Shown here: in pieces, positions 1-6,358 of the stretch
Position numbering within the stretch: position 1 is the first letter of the stretch
Layout: the number at the start of each line of letters is the position of its first letter
Assembly (NCBI GenBank): GCA_913057845.1
Contig: CAJXPC010000027.1
Span: 1-11,104 of the forward strand
Direction: 5' to 3'
Length of the DNA stretch: 11,104 bases
From: an uncultured Pseudomonadota bacterium
Lineage (GTDB): Bacteria; Pseudomonadota; Gammaproteobacteria; Burkholderiales; Eutrophovitaceae
Notes under the pieces: generated by a model
What the model was told of the DNA's origin: nothing
What the model saw: the letters and a program-made list of their open reading frames with translations, nothing else
Database searches by the model: none
Position numbers and translations under genes: made by a program

Positions 1-25
1 GCTCGGAGATGTGTATAAGAGACAG
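1..25 (+). other. Residual Nextera (Tn5) sequencing adapter, not genomic DNA
   Basis: Bases 7-25 are the 19-bp Tn5 mosaic end used in Illumina Nextera libraries (AGATGTGTATAAGAGACAG). Bases 1-6 (GCTCGG) are the bases that precede it in the Nextera read-2 adapter. The match is exact over all 25 bases. The frame of the gene that follows meets an in-frame TAA at 16-18 inside this stretch, as expected if the adapter was ligated onto a gene interior. Genomic sequence therefore starts at 26, and this edge is probably the end of an assembled contig. Confidence 0.97.
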
Positions 26-171
26 CCCAAACTTTTGAAAAAGCACTGATATCAAGAGCACTAACATTCACTTCTGGTCGCAAGATAGAAGCCGCGAACT
101 TACTGGGAATCGGAAGAAACACAATTGCCCGGAAAATATCAGAGCTTGACCTGTCGTTCGACAAAAAGTAA
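26..171 (+). CDS. ntrC: C-terminal end of a Fis-type regulator, probably NtrC (5' part missing)
   Basis: Codons from 28 to the TAA at 169-171 give 47 residues with a Fis-family helix-turn-helix. The pattern is an ALTFTSG turn, then the helix pair EAANLLGIGRNTIARKISEL, then a short tail ending DKK. The GRNTxxRKxxEL recognition helix is the form typical of NtrC (NR-I), the sigma-54-dependent response regulator of nitrogen metabolism. It is less like that of Fis itself. The receiver and AAA+ domains lie outside the window, so another sigma-54 activator with this tail cannot be excluded. The gene is cut at its 5' side by the library fragment end and converges on xthA, with 45 nt between stop codons. 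Confidence 0.66.
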
Positions 172-186
172 CTGCGACTCATCGGG

Positions 187-211
187 CAAAACACCTATCA
201 ATTTAGGTTTG
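187..211 (-). terminator. Weak candidate terminator after xthA
   Basis: Read on the minus strand just past the xthA stop, ACCTA, a 6-nt loop and TAGGT form a 5-bp stem (arms 193-197 and 204-208) followed by G and four T. The stem is short and AT-rich and the T-run is short. It is the only terminator-like element in the 45-nt gap between the convergent genes, so I list it as a possibility only. Confidence 0.25.
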
Positions 212-216
212 ACCCA

Positions 217-984
217 TCATTTGAAGCTGGCTATAACCGGCGCGTGATCGGATGGCCGCTCTAACTTCCTGAATGACTTAAGCACCTCAACTGAAACGCA
301 TTCCTGGTGAGCGCTTTCCGACATTAATATGTGGTCAATCCTCAAACCAAGTTTACGTCTAAACGCATTCATTCGATAATCCCACCAGGTAAACCTGTCT
401 TGCTCTCCCAAAAACCCATCGAGCCCATCATGAAACCCCAGACTCAAGAGTTCTTGAAATAAATCACGCTCCTGCGTCGTACACAATACTTTCTCACGGA
501 AGGTGTCGGCGTCATAAACATCCTCTTCTTTAGGTGCGATATTAAAATCCCCTAAAATCGCAAGCGAAGAGTAAGACGTTACTTCTCGTCGCACATAGTC
601 AACGAATGCACGTAGCCAACTGAGTTTATATTGAAACTTCGGGGACTCGAGCGAGTCTCCGTTCGGCACATAAACGTTAATCACTCGAACACCGTCAGCA
701 CTGGTTGCCGCGATGACTCGAGCTTGGTCATCCTGAAAGTCAGGGATGCCGATATGAACATCAGACATTTGCTCAAGGGAAAGTATCGCCACCCCGTTAT
801 AGGTCTTCTGTCCATGATAAATAACCGAATAACCCAACTGCTCAATGCTTTCTTTTGGAAACGTCCGATCCTCTGTTTTCGTTTCTTGAAGACACACAAC
901 ACTCGGGGTATATTCCTGCAACAAGGTATGAAGATGAGGCAGCCTCACTTTTAAAGAATTCACATTCCAAGTTACTAAACTCAT
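217..984 (-). CDS. xthA: Exodeoxyribonuclease III (AP endonuclease, ExoIII family)
   Basis: This 255-residue protein is a member of the exonuclease III/endonuclease-exonuclease-phosphatase fold. Such enzymes cut DNA 5' of abasic sites and trim 3' blocked ends in base excision repair. The family motifs appear in order: TWNVNSLKVRL (N7), LQETK with the metal ligand E34, NVYVPNG with Y105, GDFNIAP with D146 and N148, RIDHILMS (D217, H218), and PSDHAPV with the catalytic pair D246-H247. Length is normal for the family. The ATG at 984 is preceded by an AAGG ribosome site about 8 nt upstream and the protein opens directly with the first beta strand, so the start is secure. It lies 48 nt after prlC on the same strand and is probably the last gene of that transcript. 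Confidence 0.95.
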   Translation of the reverse strand: MSLVTWNVNSLKVRLPHLHTLLQEYTPSVVCLQETKTEDRTFPKESIEQLGYSVIYHGQKTYNGVAILSLEQMSDVHIGIPDFQDDQARVIAATSADGVRVINVYVPNGDSLESPKFQYKLSWLRAFVDYVRREVTSYSSLAILGDFNIAPKEEDVYDADTFREKVLCTTQERDLFQELLSLGFHDGLDGFLGEQDRFTWWDYRMNAFRRKLGLRIDHILMSESAHQECVSVEVLKSFRKLERPSDHAPVIASFK

Positions 985-1032
985 AGTTCAAACCTTTCGT
1001 CCACCAACATCAACAATAGAAATGCACACGAC

Positions 1033-3084
1033 CTACGCAGGGGAGCGTACGGCCTCAATTAGTCCAGTATGCTGGAGTAGCGCGTCAATCGTTGGCTCTC
1101 TACCTCTAAACTGTATGAAGTTTTCCAAAGAAGACCTCAGTCCACCCTGAGAAATGACCTCACCCAAAAACCGCGTCCCGATATCAGACAAAGACATCGA
1201 TTCCTCCTGAGACATACCGAACGCATCTGCGGAGAGAACCTCCGCCCACTTGTAACTGTAATAACCAGCAGCATAGCCTCCAGCGAATATATGAGAGAAG
1301 CTATTAGGAAATCGGTTGTAAGGTGGAACGGGAATCACCGAAAGGTCTTTACGAATATCGTCCAGCAATCCCATCACCTCCTCAGGATTCTTTGGTGGCT
1401 CGCCCAAATGAATACGCAGGTCAAACACCGAAAACTCAACCTGACGCAGTGTTTGTATCCCACTCATAAAATTTTTCGCCTCGACCATTTTCTTAAATAG
1501 ACTCTCTGGCATATGTCCTTGCCCTGAAACATCACTCGAGATCTTTTTAATAATGCCCCAGTCCCAACAAAAATTTTCCATGAACTGGCTGGGCAACTCG
1601 ACCGCATCCCACTCCACGCCATTAATACCCGAAATGCCTACTTCATCAATTTGCGTCATCAAGTGATGCATAACATGTCCACATTCATGGAACAATGTTT
1701 CAACTTCACCATGACTTAAATAAGCATCGGATGCTTCAGCGCTTGGCGATGGAAAATTACACACGAGATAGGCGACTGGAAGTTGCGTATGCTGCTCCGT
1801 TTTCCATCGTCCGATTGCGTCGTCCATCCACGCTCCTGGTCTTTTGCCATCTCTGGCAAACAAGTCCATATAAAAATATCCCAGCAAACTCCCAGCCCGA
1901 TCACTAACAGCAAACAGCTTAACATTCGGATCCCAAGCTTTGGTTTTCTCATCCACCACGGAAATACCGTAGAGGTCCTCTAACAAATCAAATAATCCCT
2001 CCACGACCTTTCTCAAGGGAAAATACTGCCTTAAATCTTCATCTTTAAATGAATACCGTTCTTCTTTTATTTTTTGCGCAACAAAACTTATATCCCACGG
2101 CATTAAGTCCTGCATCCCTAAGTGGGAGGACGCATAATCACTGAGCATTTGTAATTCTGACACAGCACGATGACGTGCTCTATCAGACAATTCTGCCATC
2201 AAATCCAACGCGCGTTGCGGCTCAGCCGCCATTTTTGTCGCGAATGATAAGTGTGCATAACTATCAAAGCCAAGGAGCTTTGCTTTTTCGTGACGGGCGC
2301 TCAGAATGTCGACGATTGTTGTTGAGTTATCAAATGTTTGATTGCCATATTCTGACGCTCGGGTCACGTACGCATGGTACATCTCCTCTCGAAGAGAACG
2401 GTCCCTGCAGCTCTCCATGAACGGGATCCAGCAAGGTGCCTTTAGCGTAAATGACCACCCCTCTTGGTCTAAAGAACTGGCTTTCGCCTTGGCCTCAAAG
2501 AGTACCGCAGCGGGCAAACCCTCTAATCTAGAACGTTCTTCAACATTGAGTACATAATCGTCAGTGGCATCCAGAACGTTATCACTGAATAGTGCTGATA
2601 ACGAGGCGAGCCTTTTCGATAAATCTTGATATCTGTTTTGCTCACGCTCACCCAGATCGACACCACTCAGCCGATAATCTCTGAGTTCATTGTCAAGATA
2701 CTTCTTCCGCTCCTGGCTCAGCAATGGCTTCTGCGCAGCAGAAACATCTTTGAAGCATTGGTATATTTTTTTGTTTTGAGACAATCGAGAATAAAATTCA
2801 GTCACTTTAGGTAACAGTTCATTGTATACAGACCTCAATGGCTCAGAACTGATGACTGAATTCAGATGTCCCACTTGACCCCAGGCTCTTCTGAGCTGGT
2901 CCATGCTCCTCATTAAAGGCTCTACGGTGTTATCCCACGTACTCTCTTGCTGCAAGGAAACTTGCCCAACGATTTTTTCTGCCTGGTCTAGCAGAGAACT
3001 GATCGCGGGCTTAACGTCCCCCACCTGAAATTCAGAAAATCGAGGTAAGCCCGCAAAATTGCAGAGCGGATTATGTTTCATCAT
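1033..3084 (-). CDS. prlC: Oligopeptidase A, M3 family zinc metallopeptidase
   Basis: This 683-residue cytoplasmic endopeptidase degrades short peptides, including released signal peptides. The zinc site is HECGHVMHH, with ligands H466 and H470 and catalytic E467. A glutamate about 30 residues on, in WDAVELPSQFMEN, is the likely third ligand. Near the C-terminus the tyrosine-rich segment GGYAAGYYSYKWAEV matches the substrate-binding loop of thimet-type oligopeptidases. The opening NPLCNFAGLPRFSEF is the usual PrlC N-terminus. An open frame continues to 3141, but I place the start at 3084 because AGGTGG lies 7 nt upstream; a second ATG follows at once at 3081. The second position of the usual HEFGH core is Cys here, a mild variant. 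xthA follows after 48 nt; pyrB precedes it by 222 nt. Confidence 0.94.
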   Translation of the reverse strand: MMKHNPLCNFAGLPRFSEFQVGDVKPAISSLLDQAEKIVGQVSLQQESTWDNTVEPLMRSMDQLRRAWGQVGHLNSVISSEPLRSVYNELLPKVTEFYSRLSQNKKIYQCFKDVSAAQKPLLSQERKKYLDNELRDYRLSGVDLGEREQNRYQDLSKRLASLSALFSDNVLDATDDYVLNVEERSRLEGLPAAVLFEAKAKASSLDQEGWSFTLKAPCWIPFMESCRDRSLREEMYHAYVTRASEYGNQTFDNSTTIVDILSARHEKAKLLGFDSYAHLSFATKMAAEPQRALDLMAELSDRARHRAVSELQMLSDYASSHLGMQDLMPWDISFVAQKIKEERYSFKDEDLRQYFPLRKVVEGLFDLLEDLYGISVVDEKTKAWDPNVKLFAVSDRAGSLLGYFYMDLFARDGKRPGAWMDDAIGRWKTEQHTQLPVAYLVCNFPSPSAEASDAYLSHGEVETLFHECGHVMHHLMTQIDEVGISGINGVEWDAVELPSQFMENFCWDWGIIKKISSDVSGQGHMPESLFKKMVEAKNFMSGIQTLRQVEFSVFDLRIHLGEPPKNPEEVMGLLDDIRKDLSVIPVPPYNRFPNSFSHIFAGGYAAGYYSYKWAEVLSADAFGMSQEESMSLSDIGTRFLGEVISQGGLRSSLENFIQFRGREPTIDALLQHTGLIEAVRSPA

Positions 3085-3091
3085 GGCGATT

Positions 3092-3097
3092 CCACCT
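3092..3097 (-). promoter_or_regulatory. Ribosome binding site that fixes the prlC start
   Basis: The minus strand reads AGGTGG here, 7 nt before the ATG at 3084 and 10 nt before the adjacent ATG at 3081. No comparable site precedes the longer open frame that starts at 3141. The proteins of this family also begin close to the NPLxxF motif, which supports the shorter form. Confidence 0.7.
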
Positions 3098-3204
3098 GTT
3101 TTATTATTTAGATTAAGACTACAAAGAAATGTGTTGGTCACCTAGCGCGTAAATTAGTTTCCCACCAACAACATATGCGTCAAACACTAGAGCATTACTG
3201 CGTC

Positions 3205-3233
3205 ACCCATTGAGTGTCGATTTGAGAATGGGT
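3205..3233. repeat. Inverted repeat in the pyrB-prlC gap (7-bp arms)
   Basis: ACCCATT at 3205-3211 and AATGGGT at 3227-3233 are perfect inverted arms around a 15-nt loop. No T-run follows on either strand, so it does not look like an intrinsic terminator. It lies in the untranslated stretch downstream of pyrB and upstream of prlC. Confidence 0.5.
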
Positions 3234-3238
3234 ATCCG

Positions 3239-3280
3239 GTTGTCAGTGGTAATAAATACGTTATGAATTTCTCTGACAAC
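3239..3280. repeat. Inverted repeat in the pyrB-prlC gap (8-bp arms)
   Basis: GTTGTCAG at 3239-3246 and CTGACAAC at 3273-3280 are perfect arms separated by 26 nt. Within that interval ATAA and TTAT can form a small inner stem. On the minus strand it follows the pyrB stop by about 26 nt and is followed closely by the 7-bp inverted repeat. No T-tract is present, so a role in mRNA 3'-end stability or in control of prlC is more plausible than intrinsic termination. The rest of the 222-nt gap (3085-3306) holds the prlC ribosome site and no gene or convincing promoter that I can see. Confidence 0.5.
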
Positions 3281-3306
3281 TCGACGAACTGTAATCAAGG
3301 TTTTTA

Positions 3307-4257
3307 TTACGAATCAACCAACAAAGACATCACGGCCATCCGCACAGCGATACCAAAAGTGACCTGATGAAGAATGACTGATTGCCCTCCATCAGCAACT
3401 TCTGATGCAATTTCCACTCCACGGTTAATCGGGCCAGGGTGCATCACAATAGCCTCAGGGTCAGCCAGAGCCAAGCGCTCTTTTGTCAGACCGTAATTTT
3501 GGTAAAAATCTTGAGCACTAGGGACCAGTGAAGCCTCCATACGCTCATTTTGGAGCCGAAGCGCAGTAACAACATCCACACCATCTAGAGCCAACTCGAC
3601 GTCGTTATAGACTTTAACCCCCATTGTTGACATGGACTCGGGGACCAACGTTTGGGGACCAACGACACGCACCTCTGGGACACCAAGCGCTTTGAGCACA
3701 TGAATTTGAGAGCGCGCGACACGAGAGTGAAGGATATCCCCAATAATCACCACCTTTAACTTACTAAAATCCTTTTTAAAATGTCTTATGGTGAATGCAT
3801 CCAGCAGTCCTTGAGTGGGATGCGAATGGCTCCCAGCCCCCGCATTGATGACGTGCACGCCCTTGGGCACATGCTCCGCAATCATGTGTGCAGCGCCACT
3901 GTGAGAATGACGAACCACTAACATATCAGCCTGCATGGCGACCAGGTTATCGATCATATCAAGCAGGCTTTCACCCTTGCTTTGCGATGACGTTGCAATA
4001 TCTAAATTAACAACATCTGCTGAAAGTCTTTTGGCCGCTATTTCAAAGGTAGTTCGAGTGCGGGTACTGTTTTCAAAAAATAGGTTGAATACTGACCGTC
4101 CGCGCAAGACAGGCACTTTCTTTGCTTTACGGGTCCCAACAGACAAAAAAGATTCCGCACGATCAAGTATCTCAGTGATAACTTCGCGAGGTAAGTTTTC
4201 CAGAGACAGCAGATGCCGAAGCGTTCCATTAGCATTCATTTGTATACTGTCGTTCAC
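3307..4257 (-). CDS. pyrB: Aspartate carbamoyltransferase catalytic chain
   Basis: PyrB condenses carbamoyl phosphate with aspartate, the committed step of pyrimidine synthesis. The 316-residue sequence shows the carbamoyl-phosphate motif [13 protein letters not shown] (STRTRT at 64-69), the SQSKGES loop at 91-97, [13 protein letters not shown] around 145-156, the aspartate-binding RLQNER at 234-239, and [10 protein letters not shown] at 271-280. All substrate-binding motifs are intact. The start is a GTG at 4257, 18 nt after the pyrR stop, with GGGG 7 nt upstream. The ATG at 4239 has no ribosome site and would remove only six residues. The sequence resembles the Pseudomonas/betaproteobacterial PyrB that normally pairs with a PyrC-like subunit, yet no pyrC follows here. 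Two tandem stop codons (TAATAA) end the gene. Confidence 0.95.
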   Translation of the reverse strand: MNDSIQMNANGTLRHLLSLENLPREVITEILDRAESFLSVGTRKAKKVPVLRGRSVFNLFFENSTRTRTTFEIAAKRLSADVVNLDIATSSQSKGESLLDMIDNLVAMQADMLVVRHSHSGAAHMIAEHVPKGVHVINAGAGSHSHPTQGLLDAFTIRHFKKDFSKLKVVIIGDILHSRVARSQIHVLKALGVPEVRVVGPQTLVPESMSTMGVKVYNDVELALDGVDVVTALRLQNERMEASLVPSAQDFYQNYGLTKERLALADPEAIVMHPGPINRGVEIASEVADGGQSVILHQVTFGIAVRMAVMSLLVDS

Positions 4258-4275
4258 AAAGCAGCCCCAATCCGG

Positions 4276-4758
4276 TTAATCAACATCGATTACAAGCCCC
4301 CCACTTTCATCTAATCGCACCTCAATTTGTTGGCTTTTCGGAATATCCACAAGTCCTCCAACAAATTGCGGCTCAATGGGCAATTCACGCCCACCTCGGT
4401 CGACCAAAACAGCTAATCGTACCGTCTGAGGTCGGCCAAAATCAAAGAGCTCATTGACGGCGGCTCGAGCCGTTCTGCCTGACTGCACAACATCGTCCAC
4501 TAAAATTACGTGGCGCCCATTGATATCCACATCAATCGACGTACTCTGTTTACTTTTTGCCACACCACGAATCTCAAAGTCATCACGATGAAAGCTAACA
4601 TCCACCGAAGCGGCAATCACATCACAATCTAACTGATTAATAAGATAATCAAGAACCACCGAACCTCCATCCTGGATTCCGATTAAAATCGTACGGTCGT
4701 CGAGCGCACTCCTTACTTGCCGAAAGAGCGAATCAGCGAGTTTTTTTGCCTCAAGCAA
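4276..4758 (-). CDS. pyrR: PyrR, pyrimidine regulator / uracil phosphoribosyltransferase, TTG start
   Basis: This 160-residue phosphoribosyltransferase-fold protein carries the PRPP loop VILVDDVVQSGRT at 84-96, the LIGIQDGG strand-turn near the N-terminus, DVSFHRDDF at 53-61 and DRGGRELPIEPQFVGG at 120-135. All are characteristic of PyrR. In Gram-positive bacteria PyrR binds pyr mRNA to cause attenuation and has weak uracil phosphoribosyltransferase activity. In proteobacteria its regulatory role is less clear, and I see no attenuator upstream here because that region is ruvX coding sequence. The start is TTG at 4758: an in-frame TAA lies at 4774-4776, no ATG exists anywhere in the frame, and AAGAGG sits 9 nt upstream. 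The gene overlaps the ruvX 3' end by 8 nt, which suggests translational coupling within algH-ruvX-pyrR-pyrB. Confidence 0.92.
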   Translation of the reverse strand: MLEAKKLADSLFRQVRSALDDRTILIGIQDGGSVVLDYLINQLDCDVIAASVDVSFHRDDFEIRGVAKSKQSTSIDVDINGRHVILVDDVVQSGRTARAAVNELFDFGRPQTVRLAVLVDRGGRELPIEPQFVGGLVDIPKSQQIEVRLDESGGLVIDVD

Positions 4759-5188
4759 GATTTGTAGCCTCTTTTAGGGACGTAGAAAAGAAATCCTCGA
4801 GTATTAATTGGGCCGCGACCATATCAATCACTTTCTTTCTTTTCTCCCAACCTAACTTGTTGGCAACAAGAAATTGATCCGCCTCAAAGGAAGTGTAACT
4901 CTCGTCAATCATATGCACCATAAGTTTAAATCTAGACTCGAGTGTCTTACAAAAACGATTGACCCTCTTCTCTAAGGGGTGTGGTCTATCCTGATCATGC
5001 CGAGGCATCCCAACAACCAGCGCTGTTGGATTCCATTCATTTACAATACATTCAATTTCGCCCATCAATATGCGCGACGTTTTATAGGCAATAGTCTTAA
5101 CCGGATGAGCGATGCCAATGGACGCGTCTCCCATTGCAACGCCGACACGTCGTTCCCCATAATCAAATGCTAAAAACAGATCGCTCAT
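4751..5188 (-). CDS. ruvX: RuvX/YqgF-family nuclease (pre-16S rRNA processing)
   Basis: The 145-residue protein has the RNase H-like YqgF fold. It opens LFLAFDYGERRVGVAMGD with the acidic residue D9, continues with VVGMPRHDQDRPHP (58-71) and DESYTSFEAD (E96 region), and ends with IDMVAAQLILEDF (D122). These three acidic positions match the expected active site. The family is best supported as acting on the 5' end of pre-16S rRNA; the older label is putative Holliday junction resolvase. The frame stays open up to 5257 inside algH. I chose the ATG at 5188 because family members begin at this strand, although its ribosome site (GGA) is weak. It lies 44 nt after algH and overlaps pyrR by 8 nt. 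The algH-ruvX pair is a conserved neighbourhood. Confidence 0.9.
   Translation of the reverse strand: MSDLFLAFDYGERRVGVAMGDASIGIAHPVKTIAYKTSRILMGEIECIVNEWNPTALVVGMPRHDQDRPHPLEKRVNRFCKTLESRFKLMVHMIDESYTSFEADQFLVANKLGWEKRKKVIDMVAAQLILEDFFSTSLKEATNLA
4768..4773 (-). promoter_or_regulatory. Ribosome binding site that supports the pyrR TTG start
   Basis: The minus strand reads AAGAGG here, 9 nt before the TTG at 4758. The site lies within the last codons of ruvX. Since no ATG or GTG is available between the preceding in-frame stop and the conserved part of PyrR, this element is the main support for the TTG initiation codon. Confidence 0.65.
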
Positions 5189-5232
5189 AGCGTTCCAATA
5201 GCCTGTGTGGAAGGACTTTAAAGTACGGCACC

Positions 5233-5799
5233 CTAAGCATGCCCAGACATCATGCAAATCTGATCTGCGCTGACCCCAAGGAGCGACAGCGCCCCATCAT
5301 ACCTCTGCTCAATAGGCACTTGGAACATCAAGGTTGGCTCAGCGGGCACAGTCAACCAGTTGTTCATCTTTATCTCGCCCTCCAGCTGTCCAGGGGACCA
5401 ACCGCAACATCCCTGAGATATGAGTACACCACTATCAAGACCCACCTCTGCCCCACCTAGATCCTCTAAAATATCCACCGAGGTCGTCAATGCAAGATCC
5501 TGAGTCACCTTTAAGGTCGAGTTCCAATCACGAGAGTAACGATGAACCACGAAGCCGCAATCCGGATCGACGGGGCCGCCAAAAAGCACATTCTGGTTTC
5601 CAAGGTCATGGTATTTCATACTGATGCCATGCCTCATAAACAAACCGCCGACATCTTTCTCTACAGGCTTATTCACAATTAACCCCAGCGCACCATGATC
5701 ATCATGCTGACAAATATAAACAATCGAGGAAGAAAAATACGGGTCTACCATGCGCGGCATGGCGATGAGGAAGTGATTGGTGAAATCAGTTTGAGCCAT
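5233..5799 (-). CDS. algH: YqgE/AlgH family protein (UPF0301)
   Basis: This 188-residue protein is recognised from FTNHFLIAMPRMVDPYFSSS at the N-terminus, HGALGLIVNKP at 35-45, LFGGPVDPDCGFVVH at 72-86, and the C-terminal block GCCGWSPGQLEGEIKMNNWL at 130-149. Length is normal. The biochemical function of the family is not established; the name comes from an alginate-regulation phenotype in Pseudomonas, and its genes usually sit directly before ruvX, as here. The ATG at 5799 is the first residue of the conserved domain. The ribosome site is poor, and the transcript leader may be short (see the promoter candidate at 5828-5856). It is the first gene of the minus-strand cluster. Confidence 0.93.
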   Translation of the reverse strand: MAQTDFTNHFLIAMPRMVDPYFSSSIVYICQHDDHGALGLIVNKPVEKDVGGLFMRHGISMKYHDLGNQNVLFGGPVDPDCGFVVHRYSRDWNSTLKVTQDLALTTSVDILEDLGGAEVGLDSGVLISQGCCGWSPGQLEGEIKMNNWLTVPAEPTLMFQVPIEQRYDGALSLLGVSADQICMMSGHA

Positions 5800-5827
5800 T
5801 TAAGGTCTGATTTTACCGGATTATTTA

Positions 5828-5856
5828 TTTTTACGTCACCCACCATAGCCATACAA
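5828..5856 (-). promoter_or_regulatory. Candidate sigma-70 promoter for algH-ruvX-pyrR-pyrB
   Basis: On the minus strand a TTGTAT -35 box (5851-5856) and a TAAAAA -10 box (5828-5833) are separated by 17 nt. Each matches consensus at four of six positions. Transcription would start near 5821 and give a leader of about 22 nt before the algH ATG. It overlaps a candidate promoter for the divergent gene. Confidence 0.35.
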
Positions 5857-5857
5857 T
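5830..5857 (+). promoter_or_regulatory. Candidate sigma-70 promoter for the RDD-family gene
   Basis: TTTACG (5830-5835) and TACAAT (5852-5857) lie 16 nt apart on the plus strand, matching consensus at four and five of six positions. The start point would fall near 5864, about 33 nt before the ATG at 5898. A TAAAAT at 5861-5866 is an alternative -10 box but lacks a good -35. Confidence 0.3.
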
Positions 5858-5897
5858 CCGTAAAATAAGACATCGCATAAGAACACATACTCAAAAA

Positions 5898-6356
5898 ATG
5901 TTTAGCTCACCCGAAACACACACCAATCGAATACAAACGCCGACCAGGGGAAGACAACTGGGATCACTGGGATACGAGTGCATCACTACCGTAGCCCTAA
6001 TCTTCACAATCGGATTTATAACAACCGCCATACTTGGATCGACACATTTGAACCTTTTGAGATCTGTCGTTGGAACAACGATACTCTTGGGCGTCTCGGC
6101 ATACTATATTTTATGCTGGACCACATCAGGACAAAGCCTGGCTCAAAAAGCTTGGGGGCTTAAAATTTTAAGCCGAACGGGAACACCAATTACAGCCGCA
6201 ACTGCTGCTAAACGAATGATTTTATCCATCGTATTTAATTTAACCCTCATCGGCCCAGCTTTACTCTTCGCCGCCAAAGATAATCAATTACCCCATGACA
6301 AAATACTTGGCACCCTAGTTACAGCAACAGACAAGGGGAAGAAACGCTTCAGTTAA
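5898..6356 (+). CDS. RDD-family integral membrane protein
   Basis: A 152-residue inner-membrane protein with hydrophobic segments near 28-47, 54-74 and 106-126. The RDD-family signs are RGRQLGSLGYE at 17-27 (the usual first Asp replaced by Glu), the loop SGQSLAQKAWGLKI at 77-90, AAKRMILSIVF at 103-113 and HDKILGTLV at 133-141, which corresponds to the family's HDRLxGT. The function of most RDD proteins is unknown, and none can be assigned here. It diverges from algH across a 98-nt gap and meets lptG tail to tail with 2 nt between the stop codons. No strong ribosome site precedes the ATG, but there is no better alternative start. RDD genes near lptFG are common in proteobacteria. Confidence 0.88.
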   Translation: MFSSPETHTNRIQTPTRGRQLGSLGYECITTVALIFTIGFITTAILGSTHLNLLRSVVGTTILLGVSAYYILCWTTSGQSLAQKAWGLKILSRTGTPITAATAAKRMILSIVFNLTLIGPALLFAAKDNQLPHDKILGTLVTATDKGKKRFS

Positions 6357-6358
6357 AG

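Noticed and set aside
7..25. Tn5 or IS50 mosaic end as evidence of a natural transposon
   Set aside because: The preceding six bases match the Nextera adapter tail and no transposase or second end is present; it is library DNA.
631..954. 107-codon plus-strand open frame
   Set aside because: It is antisense to xthA, whose motifs are intact across this stretch.
3239..3280. Intrinsic terminator after pyrB
   Set aside because: The stem has a long 26-nt loop and no T-tract follows it on the minus strand, so I list it only as an inverted repeat.
3935..4279. 114-codon plus-strand open frame
   Set aside because: It is wholly antisense to pyrB, has no recognisable protein features, and its residue order follows from the complementary strand of a well-conserved gene.
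5189..5257. Longer ruvX with 23 extra N-terminal residues
   Set aside because: The extension overlaps the end of algH, has no similarity to the start of known RuvX proteins, and the conserved first strand begins right after the ATG at 5188.
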